A DNA stretch of 18,094 bases from JARRON01 sp037383845 (GTDB taxonomy: Bacteria; Pseudomonadota; Gammaproteobacteria; Steroidobacterales; XN24). A program made the translations under genes and the position numbers. The notes below the pieces were generated by a model, which saw nothing but the letters and a program-made list of their open reading frames with translations, searched no databases and was not told the origin of the DNA. Positions 7,321 to 13,531 of the stretch are shown in pieces; the first letter of the stretch is position 1; every line of letters starts with the position of its first letter. The DNA lies in assembly GCA_037383845.1 (NCBI GenBank), contig JARRON010000046.1, positions 1-18,094 of the forward strand. The letters are read 5' to 3'.

Positions 7321-7397
7321 CGCATCTTCAGGAGAAGATTGCGCAATGTCCCGGCGGGACGGAGCGGGCCGCCGGGGAAGCGGCGAGCGGACGCCGC
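7321..7397 (+). promoter_or_regulatory. Three consecutive hairpins in the binding-protein leader
   Basis: Hairpin 1: CGC-ATCTTC, loop AGGA, GAAGAT-(T)-GCG, 7321-7343, nine base pairs with one bulged T. Hairpin 2: GTCCC, loop GGC, GGGAC, 7348-7360. Hairpin 3: GCGGCG, loop AGCGGA, CGCCGC, 7380-7397. They lie 60 nt upstream of the start codon, in the predicted leader. No cobalamin box, TPP box or other riboswitch core that I know is visible. Could be a structured regulatory leader, or only the result of GC-rich sequence, though hairpin 1 has an AT-rich stem. Confidence 0.35.
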
Positions 7398-7457
7398 GGT
7401 GAAAGCCTGATACGCTGCCGCCAGGCCGTGCGACTTACGTTCCTGGAGGGAAATTCC

Positions 7458-8345
7458 ATGACGCCAGGACGCGCCCGCATGTGTGCCCGTCTTTTCTTAA
7501 GCTGCCTGCTCTGGTGCATTCCCGGTGCCCTGCTCACCGTGGCCGGCAGCCATGGCGCCGAAAAAGCGCCTGTCCGCCTCGCCGTAGTCAACACGCCCGA
7601 GCAATCGGGACTGCTGGCCGACCTGCTACCGCGCTTTGAGGCGGAGTCCGGCTATGCCGTGGAGATCTACAGCGGAAGCGACGTGTTCCGCAGGGCCGAG
7701 CTGGGCAAGGCGGATCTCATCATCTGCCACTATGGCAAGGCGCCGGTGGAGGATTTCGTCACCAGCGGCAAGGGCCTGTGGCCCCGGCCCGTGTTTTCCA
7801 ACCAGCTCGTCCTGGTTGGGCCGGCGGAAGACCCGGCTGGAATCCGGGGGATGAGCGATCCTTTCGCCGCCATGGCCAGGATCGCTGTCAGCGGCGCCGC
7901 CTTCGTCTCCTCGTCCAGCCCCGGCGCCCGGTACATGTCCGAGATGCTCGTGGCGGGAGCCGGCGTGGAGAAAGGACTCTGGTACATCGAGACCCGGCAG
8001 TCCAAGGGCCGTGCCGTCCGTTTCTCGGAGGAGAAAAACGCCTACACCGTCTGGGGCGCGTTTCCCTTCGAACGGTTCCGGGGCAAGCACGACACGGACA
8101 TGGAGGTGATGGTCTGGAACAGCCCCATACTCCACAGGCTCATGGCCAGCATCGTGGTCAACCCGGAGCATTTCCCCGGTGCCAACCGCGAGGCAGCGAC
8201 GGCGCTCCAGGGTTATCTCCTTTCGCCGGCGGTCCAGGCCCGGGTGGCCGCGTTCCGGGAGGAAGGCATCGATCGTCCCACCTGGTGGCCCGCGGCCCGC
8301 AACAACGACCCCCGCTGGATGCTGAGCCAGGCTGCGGCTGACTAG
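7458..8345 (+). CDS. Periplasmic substrate-binding protein, tungstate (TupA)-like
   Basis: 295 residues; ATG at 7458 with GGAGGG 7 nt upstream, and a signal peptide to about residue 33. The mature part has TPEQSGLLADLLPRFEAESG (46-65), KADLIICHYGKAPVEDF (84-100), FSNQLVLVGPAEDPAGI (113-129) and a serine-rich SSSSPGARYMSE (151-162). The order and wording match TupA-type tungstate/molybdate binding proteins, where HA.A.E follows the ADV(V/L)LVH strand; here it is the diverged CHYGKAPVE. The C-terminal VVNPEHFPGANREAATALQGYL... stretch is common to this fold. TupB and TupC (permease, ATPase) are not beside it, so it either uses components elsewhere or serves the divergent TonB receptor. Oxyanion binding is likely but the ligand-site changes make the exact ligand uncertain. 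Confidence 0.7.
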   Translation: MTPGRARMCARLFLSCLLWCIPGALLTVAGSHGAEKAPVRLAVVNTPEQSGLLADLLPRFEAESGYAVEIYSGSDVFRRAELGKADLIICHYGKAPVEDFVTSGKGLWPRPVFSNQLVLVGPAEDPAGIRGMSDPFAAMARIAVSGAAFVSSSSPGARYMSEMLVAGAGVEKGLWYIETRQSKGRAVRFSEEKNAYTVWGAFPFERFRGKHDTDMEVMVWNSPILHRLMASIVVNPEHFPGANREAATALQGYLLSPAVQARVAAFREEGIDRPTWWPAARNNDPRWMLSQAAAD

Positions 8346-8399
8346 GGAACCTTGACCGGCAGCCAGGGGTCCCAAGACCGACCGGCGGGAAGAGGTCGG

Positions 8400-8417
8400 G
8401 CGGCCGGAGGCCGCTTT
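8400..8417 (+). terminator. Possible terminator after the binding-protein gene
   Basis: GCGGCC, loop GGA, GGCCGC and then TTT (8415-8417). The stem is perfect but the T run is only three long, so it is a weak intrinsic terminator at best. A second stem, CCGACC...GGTCGG, lies just upstream. Confidence 0.35.
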
Positions 8418-8488
8418 CGTGCCCATGGCCGGGCCCAGGCCCGGTATCCCGCCGGCTGTCTTTTCAGGTTTGGCCCACGAGGATCCCA

Positions 8489-9208
8489 GTGAGCAAGAAG
8501 AAACAGAGCGCTTCCCAGCGTCCCGAGAACTCGCCAACACCGGCCGGAGGCTCCGCCGGTCGGCGGGGCCTGTTCATCGGCGGCCTCATCGTCGCCGGCG
8601 TGGCGCTGGTGGCCGCTGCATACTTCTACATCGCGTCCACCATGACTGCCGGGGGCAGTGCCGATACTTCCACGCCGACAGCCCTGGAGAGCACCCACTC
8701 CCCGTCGTTCGGCGATCCCGCCGCCCGGGTTCACATCGTGGAGTTCATGGACCCTGCCTGTGAGACCTGCGCACTTTTCTATCCGGCGGTGAAGCGCCTG
8801 GTTGCGGAAAACGCCGGGCGCGTCCGGGTGTCCATCCGCCACGTGCCATTCCACGAAGGCTCCGGGTACGCGGTCAGGCTGCTGGAAGCCAGCCGGAACC
8901 AGGACCGGTACTGGCAAACCCTCGAGGCGCTCCTGGCATCACAGGCGAACTGGGCACCGAATCACGTGGTGCGTCCGGCCCTGGTCCGGGAAGCTGTTGC
9001 CGGGGTGGGACTGGACATGGCGCGGCTCCAGGCGGACATGGATTCCCAGGCGGTCGTCGGCCGGGCGGAAAGGGATCTGGCGGACGCCCGTGCCCTGAAA
9101 CTGAAGGCGACGCCCGAGTTCTTCGTCAACGGCCGCCCGCTGCCCAGCTTCGGATGGGAACAGCTCCAGACCCTGGTCCGGGAAGAACTGGCCCGAGCTT
9201 ATCCGTAG
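8489..9208 (+). CDS. Membrane-anchored DsbA-like thioredoxin-fold protein
   Basis: 239 residues from a GTG with GAGGA about 6 nt upstream. A polar N-terminus rich in Lys, Ser and Pro is followed by one helix (28-50), placing the rest in the periplasm. VHIVEFMDPACETCALFYPA (81-100) is the first strand and active site, with C91 and C94 in a CETC motif, and KATPEFFVNG (206-215) holds the cis-proline loop (P209) typical of the DsbA_4/Thioredoxin_4 group. It probably oxidises, reduces or isomerises disulfides in exported proteins. No DsbB or DsbD is adjacent in the window, so its redox partner is elsewhere. It follows the binding-protein gene by 143 nt with a possible terminator between, so co-transcription is doubtful. 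Confidence 0.82.
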   Translation: MSKKKQSASQRPENSPTPAGGSAGRRGLFIGGLIVAGVALVAAAYFYIASTMTAGGSADTSTPTALESTHSPSFGDPAARVHIVEFMDPACETCALFYPAVKRLVAENAGRVRVSIRHVPFHEGSGYAVRLLEASRNQDRYWQTLEALLASQANWAPNHVVRPALVREAVAGVGLDMARLQADMDSQAVVGRAERDLADARALKLKATPEFFVNGRPLPSFGWEQLQTLVREELARAYP

Positions 9209-9315
9209 TCCGGCTACGCTCGAGGGTCCCGCCCCGTGATTGTGACGGCGGTCTCGAACGGCCGCCCTGGACGACGCTAACGTGACGGTCTCCAGCAGCG
9301 TTTCAGGGGATCATC

Positions 9316-9732
9316 GTGCGAGCAGCAGCAATTGGCCTTGCCGCCTGCGTGCTGGGCCTGTCACCGGCCGCAGCGGTAGTCGCCGACGAACATGGCCTGC
9401 GGCAGTCCTGGACCGCTCCCGTGGTCAGTCCCGAAGTGATCTTCTCCGACGAGGAGATCCGCGTTATCCGGGAGTACTACGAAGAGCGCGGGGATGTCGA
9501 ACGGGGCAGGGGCCGCGGGAAAGGCCTCCCGCCAGGCATCGCCAAGAACCTGGCGCGGGGCAAGCCGTTGCCCCCGGGGATCGCGAAGCAGGCGCTGCCA
9601 GGTGACCTTCAGCGTCGCCTGCCCGATCCCAGGGCGGGCCACGAGCGAATCATCATCGACGGCAGGGTCCTGCTGGTGGAAATAGCCACCGGCATCGTCC
9701 GGGACATCCTCACCGAGAAGATTCTCAGGTAA
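9316..9732 (+). CDS. Small secreted CigR-like protein
   Basis: 138 residues from a GTG with AGGGGA upstream at a 5-nt spacing. Residues 1-24 form a signal peptide (cleavage near AVVADE). The middle has an Arg/Gly-rich stretch (62-70), then LPPGIAKNLARGKPLPPGIA (71-90), in which LPPGIAK is present twice, and the end has RIIIDGRVLLVEIATGIVRDIL (111-132). The combination of PPGIAKNLARGKPLPPGIAK and a terminal IDG..LL...TG..DIL is that of the CigR (Salmonella anti-virulence regulator) / RcnB-like family of small exported proteins. The molecular role of most members is unknown. Convergent with the lipoprotein gene across 23 bp. Confidence 0.75.
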   Translation: MRAAAIGLAACVLGLSPAAAVVADEHGLRQSWTAPVVSPEVIFSDEEIRVIREYYEERGDVERGRGRGKGLPPGIAKNLARGKPLPPGIAKQALPGDLQRRLPDPRAGHERIIIDGRVLLVEIATGIVRDILTEKILR

Positions 9733-9755
9733 CGGCCTTCCGGCCCCGCCGTGGC

Positions 9756-10448
9756 TTACCGGATCAGGGCGTCCTTCCGGAGCTGGTCCGCAATGGGCCC
9801 GGTGATCTCCGCCAGCCCCGAGGCCTGCGAGTACAGATCCACCGCCCGTGTGTTGATCTCGTACACCAGCCTGGCATCCCTGGTGTCGTAGAACTGGGAG
9901 ATGACTTCGGCCTCGCCCTCCACTGACGTGATCGGCGGAGCCGTTTCGAACGTGCCCGTATATACCGGCGTCCCGCCGGTATAGATTGGCATGCCGTAGG
10001 CGCCGTAGTAGCCCATGAGGTAGCCGAAGCCCGTGGCCTTGTAATAGGCGTCGCCCCGGGTCTCGCTGGTACCGCCTTCCACCGCGCCTGATTTCATGGC
10101 CACCAGGCTGGTGGCCAGGACGGCATCCGCCTTGCGCTCCGCGATGGCCCGCTCGATGTTCTCCCTGTTCAGCGGCGCATCCTGGCCGAGGACGCGGCAG
10201 CTGGATATGGCGGCGGTCGCGTCGCTGCGGATCTTGTTGACCATGAACGCCTCGAAGGCGCAGCGGGCGTTGTAGTCCGGGCTGACGCCGACGACCAGTA
10301 TGCGGCTGAAGGGCTCGGCAGGACGGGGGTCGCTGCGCCAGGCGCTTTCCACCCGGACGGTCTGGGCGCAGCCGGCCAGCAGGGCGCCGACGAGCACAAG
10401 CACCGCCGCGGAAGGGGCGAGGCTTCGCCGGGTCGCTCTTCGGGACAT
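9756..10448 (-). CDS. Predicted outer-membrane-type lipoprotein
   Basis: 230 residues; ATG at 10448 with AGGAG about 7 nt upstream. The signal ends in the lipobox LLAGC (23-27), so C27 is the lipidated N-terminus. Residues 47-58 (FSRILVVGVSPD) and the Rossmann-like alternation that follows, plus VLATSLVAMKS and ARLVYEINTRAV, resemble DUF4136-like lipoproteins, but I do not recognise it with certainty. A Gly/Tyr-rich stretch (FGYLMGYYGAYGMPIYTGG, about 140-158) looks disordered. It lies 44 nt downstream of the DUF2474 gene on the same strand, so it might be a distal member of the cyd transcript. Function unknown. Confidence 0.6.
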   Translation of the reverse strand: MSRRATRRSLAPSAAVLVLVGALLAGCAQTVRVESAWRSDPRPAEPFSRILVVGVSPDYNARCAFEAFMVNKIRSDATAAISSCRVLGQDAPLNRENIERAIAERKADAVLATSLVAMKSGAVEGGTSETRGDAYYKATGFGYLMGYYGAYGMPIYTGGTPVYTGTFETAPPITSVEGEAEVISQFYDTRDARLVYEINTRAVDLYSQASGLAEITGPIADQLRKDALIR

Positions 10449-10492
10449 GGTGATCTCCTGTTACGGGCCCGGGGAAGCCACAGGGCGGATCT

Positions 10493-10642
10493 TCAGATGC
10501 CGGGCACCAGAAGCCTCACAACATAGGCCAGAAGCAGCATCGCGGACAATCCGGCCACGTAGAGCAGCACGAACCAGCCGAGCCGCTGCCAGCGACTCTG
10601 CGGTGCTGCGTCCCGGTGTTCCGGATCAGTGGTATCCGGCAT
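10493..10642 (-). CDS. DUF2474-type bd-oxidase microprotein
   Basis: A 49-residue frame: MPDTTDPEHRDAAP, then QSRWQRLGWFVLLYVAGLSA and MLLLAYVVRLLVPGI. The Arg-Trp...Leu-Gly-Trp-Phe entry followed by one transmembrane helix (about 21-44) is the pattern of DUF2474 proteins, which sit after cioB/cydB in many proteobacteria and are thought to be CydX-like small subunits that stabilise the oxidase. The ATG at 10642 lies inside the last codons of cydB (17-nt overlap), so translation is probably coupled. It is short enough to be missed by automatic gene calling. No separate Shine-Dalgarno is obvious. Confidence 0.72.
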   Translation of the reverse strand: MPDTTDPEHRDAAPQSRWQRLGWFVLLYVAGLSAMLLLAYVVRLLVPGI

Positions 10643-11657
10643 CTACCGTGACCTTGCCCCGGAACACCCAGTAAACGTACGCCGTGTAGCCCAGGATGAT
10701 CGGCAGCAGGATGACGGCGCCGATCAACAGCAGGCCCTGGGAGTTGGCGGCCGCAGCGGCCTGGTGGATAGACAGGTCGTAGGGCACCAGGTACGGGAAG
10801 ATGCCGATAAGCAGGCCGATGTAGCCCATAAGGAACAGGGCGACCGTCCACAGGTAGGCGCCGTAGGTGGAGGCCGGGTTGCGCAGGCTGCGAAGCAGGC
10901 GCCAGAAGGCGATGGCCGTCACGATGGGCACGGGCGCCAGGGGCAGCAGCCGGCCCCAGTCCACGTCCGGGTAGCGCAGTCCCCAGCGGTCGGCGGCCGC
11001 CGCGTCCAGCGCGGGGACCCAGAAACTCACCACCACCATCATCAGCAGGGTGACAGCGGCGGCGACCAGGCCGGCGCTGCGGGACCATTTCTCAAGCGGC
11101 CCCTCGGTCTTGATGACCAGCCATCCGGCGCCCAGCAGGGCGTAGCCCCACACCAGGGCGCAGCCGACCACGAAGGAGAATGGCGTCAGCCAGTCGAACA
11201 TGTCCCCGGCAAAACGCCCGTCTTCGAGGGTGATGCCCTGCACCAGGGCGCCCAGTACCAGGCCCTGGGAGAAAGTCGCCACCACCGAGCCCCAGTGGAA
11301 GGCCTGGTCCCAGAGGCGCCGGCCGGATCCGTGCGCCTTGAACCGGAACTCGAAGGCCACCCCACGGAAGATCAGCGCAATCAGCATGAAGCCGATGGGC
11401 ATGTAGACCGCCGGCATGAGCGCCGCGTAGGCCTTCGGGAAGGCGGCGAACAGGCCGCCGCCGCCCAGGATGAGCCAGGTCTCGTTGCCGTCCCAGAACG
11501 GGGCGACGCTGTTCATCATGACGTCCCGGTCTTCGTCGGAGTTGGCGAAGGGAAAGAGGATGCCCACGCCGAGGTCGAACCCGTCCAGCAGGATGTACAT
11601 GAACACGGCTACGGAGAGCAGGAACGCCCAGATCATCGGCAGGTCGAGAAATTCCAT
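10626..11657 (-). CDS. cydB: Cytochrome bd ubiquinol oxidase subunit II (CioB type)
   Basis: 343 residues; ATG at 11657 with GGGAGGAG about 6 nt upstream, 12 nt after the cydA stop. Starts with IWAFLLSVAVFMYILLDGFDLGVG-type sequence and has the conserved FWDGNETWLILGGGGLFAAF (54-73; quinol oxidase W/D pair), YMPIGFMLIALIFRGVAFEF and HWGSVVATFSQGLVLGALVQ stretches of CydB. Eight or nine transmembrane helices. With CydA it forms the heme b558/b595/d oxidase that moves electrons from quinol to O2 without proton pumping, tolerating low oxygen, cyanide and sulfide. Family length is normal (E. coli CydB is 379; CioB is near 335). Confidence 0.95.
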   Translation of the reverse strand: MEFLDLPMIWAFLLSVAVFMYILLDGFDLGVGILFPFANSDEDRDVMMNSVAPFWDGNETWLILGGGGLFAAFPKAYAALMPAVYMPIGFMLIALIFRGVAFEFRFKAHGSGRRLWDQAFHWGSVVATFSQGLVLGALVQGITLEDGRFAGDMFDWLTPFSFVVGCALVWGYALLGAGWLVIKTEGPLEKWSRSAGLVAAAVTLLMMVVVSFWVPALDAAAADRWGLRYPDVDWGRLLPLAPVPIVTAIAFWRLLRSLRNPASTYGAYLWTVALFLMGYIGLLIGIFPYLVPYDLSIHQAAAAANSQGLLLIGAVILLPIILGYTAYVYWVFRGKVTVDAGYH

Positions 11658-11669
11658 GATGACTCCTCC

Positions 11670-13073
11670 CTAGCTTCCGGCGGGTTGGGTGGAGGAATCG
11701 TCCGCGCCGGTCGCCCAGGTGGCGAGCCTCGGCTTCTCAAGCGGAGGCGGTTCACCCTCGGCGGGTCCGGCCCAGGCCAGTTTGAACAGGTAATACGAGC
11801 CGGCCGTGAAGACGATGGCATAGACGAAGACGAATACGATCAGCGAAGTGCCTACGGCGGCGGCCGTCACGGGAGAGACCGAGTCAACGGTACGCAGCAG
11901 CCCATATACGGTGTAGGGCTGCCGGCCGATCTCGGCGGTGAACCAGCCGGTGATGACGCCCACGAAGCCCAGCGGTCCGCTGAGGAAACACAGCTTGAGG
12001 AACCACCGGTGCCTGGTGGGATCGCTTCGCCATGTCAGCCAGGCGCCCACCACGCCGATGAACAGCATGATCACGCCAATGCCGACCATGATGCGGAAGG
12101 TCCAGAAAACGGGTGTTACCGGCGGCCGCTCGTCCGCCGGCCACTCCTTGAGACCGCGGATGGCGCCATCAAAGGAGCCGGTCACGATCCAGCTGCCGAT
12201 CTTGGGGATCTCGATCACGTAGTGGTTGGTTTCCCGTTCTTCGTCAGGAAGGGCGAACAGGATCAGGGGCGCATTGCTGTCGTAGGTCTCCCAGTGACCC
12301 TCCATCGCCGCCAGCTTGGCCGGCTGCTGTTCGTAGACGTTAAAGCCGTGCTCGTGGCCGGCGATGATCTGCATGGGCACGACGATGACCAGGAAACCCA
12401 TGGCCATCTTGAACATGATCCTCGCGTGCTCGGGTTTCGTTCCCCGCAGCAAATGCAGGGCGGCTACCGAGGCCACCACCAGGGCCGTTGTGACGTAGGC
12501 CGCCAGCACCATGTGGACGAAGCGATAGGGGAAGGAGGGATTGAAGATCACCTCCGTCCAGTCGGTGGCGTAGAAGATGCCGTCCCGGATCTCGTAGCCC
12601 GCCGGTGTGTGCATCCAGCTGTTCGCTGCGAGGATCCAGAAGGCGGAGATCAGGGTACCCACCGCGACGATGACGGTGGACGCGAAGTGCAGCTTCGGGC
12701 CGACTTTCTTGCGGCCGAACAGCATGATGCCGAGAAAGGAAGCCTCCAGGAAGAAGGCGGTGAGCACCTCGTAGCCCAGCAGTGGCCCGAGCACGTTGCC
12801 GGTCTTCTCCGAGAAGAGGCTCCAGTTCGTGCCGAACTGGTAGCTCATCACCAGCCCGGACACCACGCCCATGCCGAAGGAGACCGCGAAAATCTTCACC
12901 CAGAAGCGGTAGAGATCCATGTAGGCCTCGCGGCCGGTCTTCAGGTAAAGGCCCTCGAGCATGGCCAGATAGCTGGCCAGGCCGATGGTGAAGGCGGGGA
13001 AAATGATGTGGAAGGACACGACGAACGCGAACTGCACGCGTGCCAGGAAAACCATGTCCAGGAATTCGGTCAT
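11670..13073 (-). CDS. cydA: Cytochrome bd ubiquinol oxidase subunit I (CioA type)
   Basis: 467 residues; ATG at 13073 with AAGGAGAT upstream. Heme residues can be placed: H22 in FHIIFPAFTIG (b595), E102 and E110 in GYEVLTAFFLEASFLG, H187 in YRFVHMVLAAYV and M329 in TFRIMVGIGV (b558 ligands). The Q-loop QQPAKLAAMEGHWE (249-262) has the quinol-site Lys and Glu. The protein is about 55 residues shorter than E. coli CydA because the C-terminal Q-loop insert is missing, which is the cyanide-insensitive (CIO) subtype. Odd residue: the usual GRQPW reads GRQPY (383-387). First gene of the cydAB-DUF2474 unit; its upstream 172 bp carry a nested hairpin structure. Confidence 0.95.
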   Translation of the reverse strand: MTEFLDMVFLARVQFAFVVSFHIIFPAFTIGLASYLAMLEGLYLKTGREAYMDLYRFWVKIFAVSFGMGVVSGLVMSYQFGTNWSLFSEKTGNVLGPLLGYEVLTAFFLEASFLGIMLFGRKKVGPKLHFASTVIVAVGTLISAFWILAANSWMHTPAGYEIRDGIFYATDWTEVIFNPSFPYRFVHMVLAAYVTTALVVASVAALHLLRGTKPEHARIMFKMAMGFLVIVVPMQIIAGHEHGFNVYEQQPAKLAAMEGHWETYDSNAPLILFALPDEERETNHYVIEIPKIGSWIVTGSFDGAIRGLKEWPADERPPVTPVFWTFRIMVGIGVIMLFIGVVGAWLTWRSDPTRHRWFLKLCFLSGPLGFVGVITGWFTAEIGRQPYTVYGLLRTVDSVSPVTAAAVGTSLIVFVFVYAIVFTAGSYYLFKLAWAGPAEGEPPPLEKPRLATWATGADDSSTQPAGS

Positions 13074-13178
13074 GGCCGGCTATCTCCTTCGGGAAGCGGA
13101 TTCCCCGTTTGCTCGTTTTGTTCGTGCTTCGGGCAGGGGGCCGCGCACGGATTCATGACTTGGTAGAACACTAAACGG

Positions 13179-13227
13179 CGCAGGCCCGGCCGGGAAGCGG
13201 GGAAATCCCCTAGTCGCAGCGCCTGCG
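13179..13227. other. Nested inverted repeats between moaD-like gene and cydA
   Basis: Outer arms CGCAGGC (13179-13185) and GCCTGCG (13221-13227) enclose two palindromes: CCCGGCCGGG (13185-13194) and GGGGAAATCCCC (13199-13210). The site is 19 nt beyond the MoaD-like stop codon and about 105 nt before the cydA start. It could be a terminator-like structure ending the Mo-cofactor transcript or an operator for cyd. There is no T run, so a simple intrinsic terminator is not shown. Confidence 0.5.
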
Positions 13228-13245
13228 GACGCTTCCGGGGGGCGG

Positions 13246-13524
13246 TCAGCCGCCGGCCACAGCGGCGATGACATGGACCTCGTCGCCGTCGCTGACCGGC
13301 GTGTCCAGGTCCTGCATCTGCCGGACGTTGGTTTCGCCGACGAACACGTTCACGAAGGGCCGCCGTTCTCCTTCCGGCGTGAGGATCCGGGCCAGGAGCC
13401 CCGGGTTAGCCTCCCCGGCGGCTGCGAGAACCTCGCGGACGCTGTTTCCGCCCACTGTCAGGGTTTCCCGGCCGCCGGTGAACTCCTGCAAGGGCACCGG
13501 GATACGGAGGGTCACGCGGTTCAC
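13246..13524 (-). CDS. MoaD/ThiS-family ubiquitin-like sulfur carrier
   Basis: 92 residues from a GTG at 13524. Short beta-grasp protein: TLRIPVPLQEFTGGRETLTV at the start, the VREVLAAAGEANPGL helix (29-43), VNVFVGETNVRQM and DEVHVIAAVAGG at the end. The terminal Gly-Gly (91-92) is the residue pair that is adenylylated and thiocarboxylated in MoaD and ThiS. It may give sulfur to molybdopterin or to another partner; MoaE, MoaA and an E1-like MoeB are not in the window, so classical MoaD function is not proven. Starts 7 nt after the yqeC stop and is the last gene of the six-gene minus-strand unit. Confidence 0.8.
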   Translation of the reverse strand: MNRVTLRIPVPLQEFTGGRETLTVGGNSVREVLAAAGEANPGLLARILTPEGERRPFVNVFVGETNVRQMQDLDTPVSDGDEVHVIAAVAGG

Positions 13525-13531
13525 GGGGCCT

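Larger units (their letters stand above)
7055..7457. promoter_or_regulatory. 403-bp divergent control region, TonB receptor / binding protein
   Basis: No gene is supported here; an in-frame extension of the binding protein back to 7230 lacks a Shine-Dalgarno and coding character. The region has two parts. 7095-7215 is clearly AT-richer than anything else in the window and holds the repeat elements and promoter candidate listed separately. 7216-7457 is GC-rich and full of hairpins and would form a long 5' leader of the binding-protein mRNA. A GGAGGG at 7445-7450 serves the ATG at 7458. Confidence 0.7.

Noticed and set aside
7230..7457. N-terminal extension of the binding protein back to GTG 7230
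   Set aside because: The signal peptide and the GGAGGG site fix the start at 7458; the extension is Arg/Gly-rich and contains the hairpins.
7216..7457. Cobalamin or TPP riboswitch ahead of the binding protein, suggested by the BtuB-like receptor
   Set aside because: No B12 box and no TPP CUGAGA element are present, and the leader belongs to the binding-protein side rather than the receptor side.
9733..9755. Terminator hairpin GGCC-TTCC-GGCC between the CigR-like and lipoprotein genes
   Set aside because: Only a four-pair stem with no T run on either strand.
10629..13166. Very long open frame (845 codons) on the plus strand opposite cydA and cydB
   Set aside because: It is antisense to two certain genes. 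Its His/Gln/Gly/Asp-rich composition without any domain is the usual shadow of GC-rich membrane-protein codons.
13160..13174. FNR/CRP-like site TTGGT-AGAAC-ACTAA upstream of cydA
   Set aside because: Half-sites are imperfect and the spacer is 5 rather than 4, so it does not meet the FNR consensus; too weak to list.
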